A DNA stretch of 64,000 bases from assembly GCF_000813985.1 (NCBI RefSeq), contig NZ_JWLJ01000001.1, positions 1,699,476-1,763,475 on the forward strand, given 5' to 3'. The position numbers were made by a program, and so were the translations under genes. The notes under the pieces were generated by a model that was not told the DNA's origin, searched no databases, and worked only from the letters and a program-made list of their open reading frames with translations. This stretch comes from Ruegeria sp. ANG-R. GTDB lineage: Bacteria; Pseudomonadota; Alphaproteobacteria; Rhodobacterales; Rhodobacteraceae. Shown here in pieces: positions 25,168 through 34,148 of this stretch. Each line of letters starts with the position of its first letter. The first letter of the stretch is position 1.

Positions 25168-26757
25168 ATGAACGAACAACTCACTCACATGTCAAAGCAG
25201 GTCACGGCCGGAAAACTGACCCGTCGTGAATTCATGGGAAAAGCGGCGGCCCTGGGTGTTTCCGCTGCGATGGCCAGCACAATGTTCGCGGATGCCGCAC
25301 GCGCGGCCGGTCCCGTCAAGGGCGGCACAATGAAAATTGGTATGCTGGGCGGCGAGAGCACCAACACACTGGACCCGGCAGTGGCTGCAACGCAGGTCCC
25401 CGGCATGGTTCTGCGTCTGTATGGGGAACAAATCGTAGACGTCACAGCCGAAGGCGAGATCGACTATCGACTGGCTGAAAGCGTCGAGGGTTCTGCCGAT
25501 GCCAAAACCTGGAATTTCAAAGTTCGTCCGGGCGTGGAATTCCAGAACGGCAAAACCGTTACTGCCCAGGATTTCCTGCGTACGGTCGAACGCCACGCCA
25601 ACGAAGACTCCAAATCCGGTGCCTTGGGTGTTCTCAAAGGTATTAAGTCGATGAAAGCCGAGGGGGATGTTTTCACGGTTGAGATGGAAAACCCCACTGC
25701 TGACCTTCCCTATCTTATGGCGGATTGGCACCTGGTCGTTCAGCCCGACGGCGGGTTCGACAACCCCAACGCCGGCATCGGCACCGGGCCTTATATCATC
25801 GAAGTCGACGAACCGGGTGTGCGCCACACATTCAAAAAGAACCCGAACTATTGGGACGATAGTCTGGGTCACGTGGACGAGGTCGAGGTTCTGGTCATCA
25901 ACGATGCCACGGCCCGTATGGCGGCGCTTCAATCCGGCCAGGTACACATGGTCAACAGTGTCGACCCCAAGGTGGCCAGCCTGCTGGAGCGTGCTCCGAA
26001 TCTTGAGATCAAATCAGTATCAGGCCGTGCGCACTATGTGTTCCCGATGCACACGAACACAGCTCCGTTTGACAACAATGACCTGCGGCTTGCGCTGAAA
26101 TACGCCGTCAACCGCGAAGAGATGGTCGAGAAAATCCTGCGCGGCTTTGGTTCGGTCGGCAACGATATTCCGGTCAACGAATCGTATCCTCTGTTCGACA
26201 ACACGATTGAACAGCGCAAATATGATCCGGAAAAAGCAGCCGAACACTATAAGAAGTCCGGGCATGATGGATCTCCGATTGTTCTCTATGTGTCGGATGC
26301 CGCCTTCGCGGGTGCCGTTGATGCGGCACAGCTGTTCCAGCAATCCGCAGCGGCTGCCGGGATCAACCTCCAGATCGAACGCACCCCGTCCGATGGCTAT
26401 TGGTCCGAGGTCTGGAACAACAAACCGTTCTGTGCCTCCTACTGGTCAGGTCGCCCGGTTCAGGATCAAATGTACACGACCGCTTATCTGTCATCTGCAG
26501 ATTGGAACGACACACGGTTCAACGATCCCGAATTCGACAAGCTGTTGTTCGAAGCCCGTGGTGAACTGAATGTCGAAAAGCGCGTCGAGCTATACTCCAA
26601 AATGGCACGAATCATTCGGGATAAGGGCGGTCTGATCGCCCCGATGTTCAATGACTTCGTTGACGGTGTCTCCACCCAGGTTCAGGGCTACAAGAACGAC
26701 CCCAATGGGTTCCTGATGTACTCGTGGGCACCGATCAAATGCTGGCTGGATGCGTAA
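25168..26757 (+). CDS. Peptide/nickel-type ABC transporter substrate-binding protein, Tat-exported
   Basis: 529 residues. Twin-arginine signal LTRREFMGKAAALGVSAA ends near ADAARAAG at about residue 47, so the protein is folded before export. The family-5 solute-binding fold follows: STNTLDPAVAA, EGEIDYRLAESVEGSAD, WNFKVRPGVEFQNGKTVTA, GTGPYIIE. It binds oligopeptides, opines, or related ligands in the periplasm; the ligand is unknown. First gene of a four-gene importer operon. Confidence 0.92.
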   Translation: MNEQLTHMSKQVTAGKLTRREFMGKAAALGVSAAMASTMFADAARAAGPVKGGTMKIGMLGGESTNTLDPAVAATQVPGMVLRLYGEQIVDVTAEGEIDYRLAESVEGSADAKTWNFKVRPGVEFQNGKTVTAQDFLRTVERHANEDSKSGALGVLKGIKSMKAEGDVFTVEMENPTADLPYLMADWHLVVQPDGGFDNPNAGIGTGPYIIEVDEPGVRHTFKKNPNYWDDSLGHVDEVEVLVINDATARMAALQSGQVHMVNSVDPKVASLLERAPNLEIKSVSGRAHYVFPMHTNTAPFDNNDLRLALKYAVNREEMVEKILRGFGSVGNDIPVNESYPLFDNTIEQRKYDPEKAAEHYKKSGHDGSPIVLYVSDAAFAGAVDAAQLFQQSAAAAGINLQIERTPSDGYWSEVWNNKPFCASYWSGRPVQDQMYTTAYLSSADWNDTRFNDPEFDKLLFEARGELNVEKRVELYSKMARIIRDKGGLIAPMFNDFVDGVSTQVQGYKNDPNGFLMYSWAPIKCWLDA

Positions 26758-26766
26758 AGGACAAAC

Positions 26767-27723
26767 ATGCACCCCATCCTTAAACTGGTTTCCCAGCGCC
26801 TCGCGCTGGGAATTCTCCTGCTGCTTGGTGCTTCGGCCCTTATATTTGGTCTGACCGAAGCACTTCCCGGAGACGCAGCGCAAGCCGTCCTGGGGCAGTC
26901 CGCCACTGCTGAATCTCTTGCCAACCTCCGTGAAGAAATGGGCCTGAACCGCCCGGCCCTGACCCGCTATTTCGAATGGCTGGGCGGAATTTTTCAAGGC
27001 GATCTGGGTCAATCCCTGACCAACAAGCTTGATATTTCAGAGAGCATCGGAAAGCGCCTTGGGAACACACTGTTCCTTGCCTGTGTGGCCGCAGTCGTCT
27101 CGGTTCCGCTGGCGATCTTTCTGGGTCTGCTGGCCGTTCGGTTTCGCAATCGCTGGCCCGACAAACTGATTTCCGCTGTCACGCTGACAACGGTCTCGGT
27201 CCCCGAATTCCTGATTGGCTACATACTGATTTACTTCATCTCGGTGAAACTGGGATGGTTCTCGTCGCTGGCGATCATCAACAGCTCGATGTCCTTGGGG
27301 CAAAAACTGTACGCTGTCGCGCTTCCTGCCTTCGTGCTGACGCTGGTCGTGCTGGCACAGATGATGCGGATGACGCGTGCGGCCATTCTGAACCTGATGC
27401 AATCGGCCTATATCGAAACCGCTGAACTGAAGGGCCTGAGCACGTTTCAGGTCATTGCCCGGCACGCGTTTCCCAACGCCATCTCACCGATCGTAAACGT
27501 CGTGATGCTGAATCTGGCCTATCTGGTCGTAGGTGTTGTCGTGGTCGAGGTTGTCTTCGTCTATCCCGGTATGGGCCAGTATCTGGTGGATGCCGTGACC
27601 AAGCGCGACGTTCCAGTTGTTCTGGCCTGTGGCGTGGTGTTCGCAGCCGTCTATATCGGCCTGAACATGGTCGCAGATATCGTGTCAATCCTTGCCAATC
27701 CAAGACTGAGGCATCCGAAATGA
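26767..27723 (+). CDS. ABC transporter permease, DppB-like
   Basis: 318 residues with six hydrophobic segments. N-terminal periplasmic loop (GDAAQAVLGQSATAESLANL) and the BPD_transp_1 EAA loop ETAELKGLSTFQVIARHAFP. Typical DppB subunit of peptide importers. RBS AAGGACAAAC; its stop overlaps the DppC ATG by 4 bp (27720-27723). Confidence 0.92.
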   Translation: MHPILKLVSQRLALGILLLLGASALIFGLTEALPGDAAQAVLGQSATAESLANLREEMGLNRPALTRYFEWLGGIFQGDLGQSLTNKLDISESIGKRLGNTLFLACVAAVVSVPLAIFLGLLAVRFRNRWPDKLISAVTLTTVSVPEFLIGYILIYFISVKLGWFSSLAIINSSMSLGQKLYAVALPAFVLTLVVLAQMMRMTRAAILNLMQSAYIETAELKGLSTFQVIARHAFPNAISPIVNVVMLNLAYLVVGVVVVEVVFVYPGMGQYLVDAVTKRDVPVVLACGVVFAAVYIGLNMVADIVSILANPRLRHPK

Positions 27724-28538
27724 TAAAGAACATTCCTGTTTCGGCACTGATTGGCCTGATGTTCACCGGCGCTTATTTCTTTGTGGCGATCGCAGCCCCA
27801 TTGATTGCGCCATATGGAATGGCCGAAATTGTCGGTGATGTCTGGGAACCCCCCAGCCCCGAGCATCTGTTGGGTACCGACAATATCGGTCGCGATCTGT
27901 TGACGCGCATGATCTATGGCGGGCGCACGACGATCTTCATCGCCGCTGCTGCGACATTGCTTAGCTTCCTGACCGGAACCTCGCTTGGTCTGCTTGCCGC
28001 GGTTCTTGGTGGATGGGCTGATCAGGCCCTCAGCCGCGCGGTCGACCTCGTCATGTCAATCCCGACGCTGATTCTGGCGCTGGTCATTCTGGCGATTGTC
28101 CCCGTGACCGTTCCGATCCTGATCCTCGTGATGGGCCTGCTGGATGCCACACGTCCCTATCGCCTGTCGCGATCCGTCGCTGTGGACATCAATGTGATGG
28201 ACTACGTCGAAGCCGCCAAACTGCGCGGCGAAGGACGTGGCTGGGTCATCTTCCGGGAAATCCTGCCCAACGCTCTGTCACCGCTGGTGGCCGAGTTCGG
28301 GCTGCGTTTCATCTTTATGGTGTTGTTCATTTCGACCCTGTCGTTCCTAGGTCTGGGCGTTCAGCCACCACTGGCTGACTGGGGCGGCATTGTGAAGGAA
28401 AACAAGGACGGCATCGTCTATGGCATCGGCGCGGCGCTTTATCCCGCTGTGGCCATCGCAACCCTGGCGATCTCGGTCAACCTTGTGGCTGACTGGGTCC
28501 TGAACCGAACCACTTCGCTGAAAGGAGGCCGGGGATGA
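27720..28538 (+). CDS. ABC transporter permease, DppC-like
   Basis: 272 residues. The N-terminal LLGTDNIGRDLLTRMIYGGRT segment and EAA loop (YVEAAKLRGEGRGWVIFREILPN) mark DppC; C-terminal FISTLSFLGLGVQPPLADWG is the classic family ending. Overlaps both neighbours by 4 bp, so translation is coupled across the transporter. Confidence 0.92.
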   Translation: MIKNIPVSALIGLMFTGAYFFVAIAAPLIAPYGMAEIVGDVWEPPSPEHLLGTDNIGRDLLTRMIYGGRTTIFIAAAATLLSFLTGTSLGLLAAVLGGWADQALSRAVDLVMSIPTLILALVILAIVPVTVPILILVMGLLDATRPYRLSRSVAVDINVMDYVEAAKLRGEGRGWVIFREILPNALSPLVAEFGLRFIFMVLFISTLSFLGLGVQPPLADWGGIVKENKDGIVYGIGAALYPAVAIATLAISVNLVADWVLNRTTSLKGGRG

Positions 28539-30172
28539 GTGAACCGCTTCTCAAAGTTCGCGGGCTGAAAATCGGCGCGACGGTATATCCTCCGGGCGAA
28601 AAGCCCCACGACATCGAGATCGTGCACGGGATCGATTTCGACCTCGCGCCCGGCAAGGTGCTGGGGCTGATCGGCGAATCCGGTGCGGGCAAATCCACCA
28701 TTGGCCTGGCTTCGATGGCTTATGGCCGTGGCGGCGTCGAGATCACCGGTGGCGAGATTTGGCTGAACGGACGTGATATCCTAAAGTCTTCCTTTGGCGA
28801 TATCCGCAACCTGCGCGGGGGGGAGGTAACCTATGTCTCGCAATCCGCCGCCGCGTCGTTCAACCCTGCCAAGAAGATCATGGATCAGGTGGTCGAAGCA
28901 GCGGTCGAGCACAAGAAGTTTTCGCGCAAAGAGGCCGAAGCCCGCGCGCGGGAACTGTTCGCCAAACTCGGCCTGCCCGATCCGGACAATATCGGAGAAC
29001 GCTATCCGCATCAGGTGTCAGGGGGTCAGCTGCAGCGCTGCATGACCGCGCTGGCACTGTGTCCTGAACCCGATCTGGTGGTGTTCGATGAACCCACCAC
29101 GGCGCTGGACGTGACCACGCAGATCGATGTTTTGATGGCGATCAAAGAGGCCATCGCCGATTCCGGCGTCGCAGCTTTGTATATCACCCACGATCTGGCC
29201 GTTGTTGCACAGGTCAGCGACGACATCATGGTTCTGCGGATGGGCGATACGGTCGAGTATGGCAGCACCGATCAGATCATCAACAACCCGCAAGAAGAGT
29301 ATACTCAGGCTCTGGTCTCGGTGCGCTCAATTGAGCATGAAGAGAAAAAGCCCACACCAGAAGCGGTGCTGAGCGTTGACGGCATCACCGCGCGCTACAA
29401 GGGGCTGAATTTCGACGTGCTGCACAATGTCAATGTCGAGCTTCACCCGGGGCAGACGCTGGCGGTTGTGGGGGAATCCGGCTCGGGTAAATCCACGCTT
29501 GCGCGGGTGATCACCGGCTTGCTGCCACCGCGCGATGGCGAGATCACCTTTGCAGGCCGCAAGCTCAGCCCCGACCTGAAAGGGCGTACGCGAGAAGATC
29601 TGCGCGAATTGCAGATGATCTACCAGATGGCGGATGTGGCAATGAACCCGCGCCAAACGGTCGGCACGATCATTGGTCGTCCGCTGGAATTCTACTTCAA
29701 CATGCGAGGCGCCGAGAAACGCAAGCGGGTCATTGAGTTGCTGGATGAGATCGAGCTTGGTGAAAAGTTCATCGACCGTTATCCGGCGGAATTGTCCGGT
29801 GGTCAGAAGCAGCGTGTCTGTATCGCACGGTCACTGGCGGCCAAGCCCAAGATGATCATCTGCGACGAGGTGACATCGGCGCTCGACCCGCTTGTGGCGG
29901 ATGGCATCCTGAAACTTCTGTTGGATCTGCAGAAAATTGAGGATGTGGCGTACCTGTTCATCACACACGATCTGGCGACGGTCCGGGCCATCAGCGACAG
30001 CATCGCGGTGATGTATCAGGGCCGCGTGGTCCGCTATGGCGCCAAATCTCAGGTGCTGAGCCCCCCCTTCGACGACTACACCGACCTGCTGCTGAGCTCG
30101 GTGCCCGAGATGCATCTCGGCTGGCTGGAAGAAGTCGTCGCACATCGCAAGATGGAGAGTGCCGGGAACTGA
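28535..30172 (+). CDS. Fused ABC ATPase pair, DppD-DppF type
   Basis: 545 residues with two ABC domains in one chain: first Walker A GESGAGKST (about 48), signature VSGGQLQRC, Walker B DLVVFDEPTTALD; second Walker A GESGSGKST (about 320), signature LSGGQKQRVCIARSL, Walker B MIICDEVTSALD. Both D-loops and H-loops are present, so both sites look active. The fusion supplies the asymmetric ATPase pair that DppD and DppF normally give as separate proteins. Last gene of the importer operon. Confidence 0.93.
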   Translation: MSEPLLKVRGLKIGATVYPPGEKPHDIEIVHGIDFDLAPGKVLGLIGESGAGKSTIGLASMAYGRGGVEITGGEIWLNGRDILKSSFGDIRNLRGGEVTYVSQSAAASFNPAKKIMDQVVEAAVEHKKFSRKEAEARARELFAKLGLPDPDNIGERYPHQVSGGQLQRCMTALALCPEPDLVVFDEPTTALDVTTQIDVLMAIKEAIADSGVAALYITHDLAVVAQVSDDIMVLRMGDTVEYGSTDQIINNPQEEYTQALVSVRSIEHEEKKPTPEAVLSVDGITARYKGLNFDVLHNVNVELHPGQTLAVVGESGSGKSTLARVITGLLPPRDGEITFAGRKLSPDLKGRTREDLRELQMIYQMADVAMNPRQTVGTIIGRPLEFYFNMRGAEKRKRVIELLDEIELGEKFIDRYPAELSGGQKQRVCIARSLAAKPKMIICDEVTSALDPLVADGILKLLLDLQKIEDVAYLFITHDLATVRAISDSIAVMYQGRVVRYGAKSQVLSPPFDDYTDLLLSSVPEMHLGWLEEVVAHRKMESAGN

Positions 30173-30198
30173 TCCGGCACTTAGGTGAAGTCCAGAGA

Positions 30199-30236
30199 TC
30201 CCGGCATGTTGTCTGATGACAGGTGTCGGGATTTTA
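30199..30236 (+). terminator. Terminator after the importer operon
   Basis: ATCCCGGCATGT pairs with AGGTGTCGGGAT with two wobbles and one mismatch, followed by TTTTACTATT. It lies about 27 bp past the stop of the fused ATPase gene. Confidence 0.7.
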
Positions 30237-30320
30237 CTATTTAGGGCGCAAACGTGCAGCCATGAATAGACGAATCTCATAGGGTCGCCTGCAACAACAC
30301 TCTGTAACAAGGGCCGGAAT

Positions 30321-31157
30321 ATGGACCGCAAACTGCTATTGATCATTCTGGACGGCGTCCCCTGGCGCAATTTTCGCCGACTGTTCGGCAATCTCGAAGG
30401 CTGGGTAGATAGCGGTGACGCGCAGGTGTGGAAGCTGCGCGCTGTGCTGCCATCAACGTCTGCCAGTTGCTATGCCTCGATCCATACGGGCGTGACGCCT
30501 CAGGAGCATGGCTGCACCGGAAACGGCAACGTGTTCCGGCTAAGTCACAAAGACGTCTTCAGCCAGGTGCGTGAGGCAGGCGGCGTGACCGGCGCTGTCA
30601 CACACAGCTACTGGTCGCAGTTCTTCAATCGCCACCCCTTCGACTACGTTCGTGACGTCGAATATGACGAGCCCGACAGCATGACCATCAACCACGGTCG
30701 GTTCCACTCGATGACAGGGTACGGCAAAGCCAATCAGATGACGCCATCCGACGTGGATTTGTTTGCCTCACTGACAAATCTCTGCCTGCGGTTTGGACTG
30801 GACTACGGCATACTGCACACCTGCACGCTGGACAGTATGGGGCATCGGTTCTTCCACGATTGTGAAGAAATGGACCACGCCTGTTTCGTCATGGACGAAA
30901 TGCTGGCCCCTTTCATCCCGCGCTGGCAGCAGCTTGGCTATGACGTCATAGTGACTGCCGATCACGGTCAGGACGAACGTGGCCACCATGGCGGACGTAG
31001 CCCATTGCAGCAGGAAACAGCGCTTTACTATTTTGGCAACGCTCAGGGTCCTGCGGCGGATACCGTGATCGACCAGCTACAACTGGCACCCACCATCCTT
31101 CATCGGATGGGCGCGCCCGTAGCCGACACCATGAAGGGCAAACCGTTTCTGGTGTGA
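30321..31157 (+). CDS. Alkaline phosphatase superfamily phosphodiesterase/pyrophosphatase
   Basis: 278 residues. Metal-ligand and nucleophile pattern: LLLIILDGVPW (first Asp), LPSTSASCYASIHTGVTP (Ser/Thr nucleophile region), ADHGQDERGHHGGRSP (Asp-His, second metal site) and ILHTCTLDSMGHRFFHD (Asp, His). Resembles nucleotide pyrophosphatase/phosphodiesterase (NPP-like) domains without a signal peptide, so probably cytosolic. It follows the importer by 149 bp, with a terminator between, and may not be co-transcribed. Confidence 0.82.
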   Translation: MDRKLLLIILDGVPWRNFRRLFGNLEGWVDSGDAQVWKLRAVLPSTSASCYASIHTGVTPQEHGCTGNGNVFRLSHKDVFSQVREAGGVTGAVTHSYWSQFFNRHPFDYVRDVEYDEPDSMTINHGRFHSMTGYGKANQMTPSDVDLFASLTNLCLRFGLDYGILHTCTLDSMGHRFFHDCEEMDHACFVMDEMLAPFIPRWQQLGYDVIVTADHGQDERGHHGGRSPLQQETALYYFGNAQGPAADTVIDQLQLAPTILHRMGAPVADTMKGKPFLV

Positions 31158-31162
31158 TCTGA

Positions 31163-32086
31163 TCAGTCGTAAGACCAGATCCCCTGCCCCAGCGCCTCAA
31201 TCGCCACCGAGATGCGCTCAAAGCTGTCAGCGGCGCGCCTGACCGAGGTTCGGGCGCGCAAATACCCGTGGACCAGCCCCGGCTCGTTGATTGAATGTGC
31301 TTGTCCACCTGCGGCCACGATCCGGTCGCAATAGGCGGCTCCATCATCCCGAAGCGGGTCACAATCTGCGGTTACCACGACTGTCGGCGGAAGGCCCGAG
31401 AAGTCATCATCCTGCAACGGAGCGAAGGTCGGGTCGCCATCGGGCGCGGAGCCTTCGCAGCGGACCGTCTGATAGAACCGGATATCGTCCAGTGTCAGCA
31501 AGGGTGCATTGGCATGTTCAAGATACGATCCCCGAGACATATCTCCGCCCAAACCGGGATAGATGAGCACCTGACCCAGCACCTTATCCAGTCGTCCCCG
31601 GCCATAATGCGCAACGGCTGCCGCCAGATTGCCGCCCGCGCTGTCCCCGGCCAGCACGATCGGATCGTCGTATTCCCTGACCACCCAGTTCGTGGCGGCC
31701 CAACTGTCCTGAAACTGCGCAGGGTGCGCGTATTCGGGGCACAACCGATAGTCTATGGAAACGACCCGATAGCCCGTCTGCGCGCACAGTTCCGCACAGA
31801 CATCGTCATGACTGTCCAATCCGCCAACGACGAAACCGCCGCCGTGGAAATAGATCACAGTTCGCGTGGGATCTCCGGCTGTATAAATACGAACAGGCAC
31901 GCCATCGGCGGACCTGTCCTGTACATCGATGCCCGGTGGGCGCGGCTGCCGGAAGTCCTGACACATTGCGTCGTATACACGACGCTGGTCGGCAATGGAC
32001 ATTTCGACCGTATCATCGGGATAGCTCTCGGTCGTGCGCCGGATAAAATCCCAGGTCTCTTCGTCGATCAGACGTTCATAGTCCAT
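31163..32086 (-). CDS. Alpha/beta hydrolase, hormone-sensitive lipase family esterase
   Basis: 307 residues. HSL-family markers: VIYFHGGGFVVGGLDSHDD (oxyanion hole), VLAGDSAGGNLAAAVA (catalytic Ser in GDSAGG), DPLRDDG (Asp) and EPGLVHGYL (His). Hydrolyses short-chain carboxyl esters; physiological substrate unknown. Ends 6 bp from the convergent phosphodiesterase gene with no room for a terminator. It lies 12 bp downstream of the acyl-CoA synthetase gene, so probably one operon. Confidence 0.88.
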   Translation of the reverse strand: MDYERLIDEETWDFIRRTTESYPDDTVEMSIADQRRVYDAMCQDFRQPRPPGIDVQDRSADGVPVRIYTAGDPTRTVIYFHGGGFVVGGLDSHDDVCAELCAQTGYRVVSIDYRLCPEYAHPAQFQDSWAATNWVVREYDDPIVLAGDSAGGNLAAAVAHYGRGRLDKVLGQVLIYPGLGGDMSRGSYLEHANAPLLTLDDIRFYQTVRCEGSAPDGDPTFAPLQDDDFSGLPPTVVVTADCDPLRDDGAAYCDRIVAAGGQAHSINEPGLVHGYLRARTSVRRAADSFERISVAIEALGQGIWSYD

Positions 32087-32098
32087 TATCCCTCCGGA

Positions 32099-33988
32099 TT
32101 ATTCAGACCACTCCCACGGCCGGGTAAACGAATCCAGCACCTTTGAGACATCGTCCCCGGAGGAGCCGTTCGCGTCAAGCTGCGCGACAAGCCCGCGTTT
32201 CTTGTCGTCAGTGACCGAGACAACCCGCGCCGACACACCAGCGGTTTCAAGCGCGCCATTGTAGATGCGGGTGATCGCATGTTTGCGCAGATCGGGCTTG
32301 AACACCTTGCCGACAGCGGTTTTTGGCAACTCGTCCAGAATGGTTAGATGCTTCGGCTGAGCCGCGCGTTCGTGGACGTGTACCTTGCAGTAGTCCATCA
32401 GCTCTTTTTCCGTGGCCGAGGCCCCGTCGACCAGTTCGACAAAGGCACAAGGCAGCTCGCCCGCATGTGCATCCGGCTGCCCAATCGCCCCGGCAAAAGC
32501 GACCGCCTCATGGCCCAGCAACGCCTCTTCGATTTCGGCAGGGTCAATATTATGCCCGCCCCGGATGATCAGGTCCTTGGCCCGACCGGTGATCCACAGA
32601 TAGCCATCTTCGTCAAACCGGCCCAGATCACCTGTGCGCAGATATCTGTCGAAGTGGTAGAGATTCGTGTTCTTATCGGCCTCGGTATAGGTGTTTCCCG
32701 CGCAAACCCCGGGGTTCGAGATGCAGATTTCACCGACCTGATCAGCGCCGCATTCGGTCGGACCGTCCGGCCCGTCCTGCAGGATTTTGACATCCGTGTA
32801 GGGGAAGGGAATACCGATCGAGCCGATCTTTTTCTCTCCGTCCACGGGGTTGCACGAAACCAGACAGGTTGCTTCGGTCAAACCGTAACCTTCGACGATG
32901 GTCACGCCTGTGGCTTCTTCGAAGCGGCGGAACAATTCAACCGGCAGCGGGGCAGAGCCCGAAAAGGCCGTTTTCACGCTTGAAATATCGGCATCGACCG
33001 GACGTTGCATCTTGGCTGAAATCGCGGTCGGAACCGTGATAATGAACGAAACCTTCCAGCGCTCGATCAGCTTCCAGAAATTATCGAACACTCCGTCCCC
33101 GCGATATCCGGCAGGTGTCGGGAAGATCACATGCGCCCCCGAGGACACCGCAGCCATCACGATCACATGCACCGCAAAGACATGGAACATCGGCAGAGGG
33201 CACATGATGACATCGTTTTCATCAAACAGCAGCGTCTGCCCCAGCCACCCGTTGTAGATCAGGCCCGAATACTTGTGCTGCGCCACCTTCGGCATACCCG
33301 TGGTGCCGCCGGTGTGGAAATAACAGGCAACGCGATCTTCCTTGCTGTCCTCGAAGGTCAACGTTTTCGGGTGTTTGTTCAGCTCGGCATTGAAATTCTT
33401 GTATGTCGCGTGAGCCAGCTTTTCCTTGTCACCCATCTTTGGGCGCAGGAACGGCACCAGCCAGGATTTGGGTGGCGTCAGATAGCGGTTCAGGTCGATT
33501 TCGAGAATCGTGTTGACGCTTGGCGCGTGCCGTACGGCCTCTTCCACTTTCTGGGCCACATCGGTCTTCGGAAAGGATTTCAGCGTGACCACAACCTTCG
33601 CCCTGGTCTCACGCAGGATCGCGGCGATCTGTTCCGGCTCGAGCAATGGATTGATCGGGTTCACGATCCCCGCGACGGCGCCCCCCATCATGGTAACCAG
33701 CGTCTCGTTACAGTTCGGCAGAACATAGGCGACCACGTCATTTTCGCCGATGCCCAGCGAGCGAAACAGGTTCGCCGCCTGATTAACCTTGCCCAACAAT
33801 TCCGACCACGTCAGCGTCTCGGCCTTGTCCTTGGGTCCCGAGAGCAACTGAAAGCTGATCGCCTTGTGGTTCGGGAACCTGCCTGCGGTCCGCGACAAAA
33901 GCTGATGAAAGGTGACAGGAACATCCCGATCCTCCCACGGCATCTCCTGCTCCATACGTGCCTTGTCTTCAAGTCCCACAAAGGCCAT
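32099..33988 (-). CDS. Acyl-CoA synthetase (AMP-forming)
   Basis: 629 residues. AMP-binding domain with P-loop YFHTGGTTGMPK (about 227), SGSAPLPVELF, VEGYGLTEATCLVSCNP, DLGRFDEDGYLWITGRAKD, IRGGHNIDPAEIEEALLGHE, and the catalytic Lys near the end (LPKTAVGKVFKPDLR). Adenylates a carboxylic acid and makes the CoA thioester; the chain-length or aromatic preference is not readable. GGGAGGAGCC precedes ATG 33988. Probable operon with the downstream esterase. Confidence 0.9.
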   Translation of the reverse strand: MAFVGLEDKARMEQEMPWEDRDVPVTFHQLLSRTAGRFPNHKAISFQLLSGPKDKAETLTWSELLGKVNQAANLFRSLGIGENDVVAYVLPNCNETLVTMMGGAVAGIVNPINPLLEPEQIAAILRETRAKVVVTLKSFPKTDVAQKVEEAVRHAPSVNTILEIDLNRYLTPPKSWLVPFLRPKMGDKEKLAHATYKNFNAELNKHPKTLTFEDSKEDRVACYFHTGGTTGMPKVAQHKYSGLIYNGWLGQTLLFDENDVIMCPLPMFHVFAVHVIVMAAVSSGAHVIFPTPAGYRGDGVFDNFWKLIERWKVSFIITVPTAISAKMQRPVDADISSVKTAFSGSAPLPVELFRRFEEATGVTIVEGYGLTEATCLVSCNPVDGEKKIGSIGIPFPYTDVKILQDGPDGPTECGADQVGEICISNPGVCAGNTYTEADKNTNLYHFDRYLRTGDLGRFDEDGYLWITGRAKDLIIRGGHNIDPAEIEEALLGHEAVAFAGAIGQPDAHAGELPCAFVELVDGASATEKELMDYCKVHVHERAAQPKHLTILDELPKTAVGKVFKPDLRKHAITRIYNGALETAGVSARVVSVTDDKKRGLVAQLDANGSSGDDVSKVLDSFTRPWEWSE

Positions 33989-34104
33989 GTGGCTCCTCCC
34001 CTGTTCTCTCCCGTGTCATGCGCGGGTTTGTTGTCGCCTCCAAGATGGAAGCAAAACACACCGCACGCAAGCAAGGGCTTAGCTGTCAGGTCAGAGAAAA
34101 TGTA

Positions 34105-34148
34105 GAATGACGCTACGGCGAAACGAGATGTGCCGGAGCGTCACTTTA
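34105..34148 (-). terminator. Hairpin after the ABC exporter gene
   Basis: TGACGCT-a-CGGC and GCCG-g-AGCGTCA (about 34109-34143) form an 11-bp stem with one mismatch and a 12-base loop, abutting the exporter stop. No long T tract follows on the minus strand, so terminator activity is uncertain. Confidence 0.45.
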
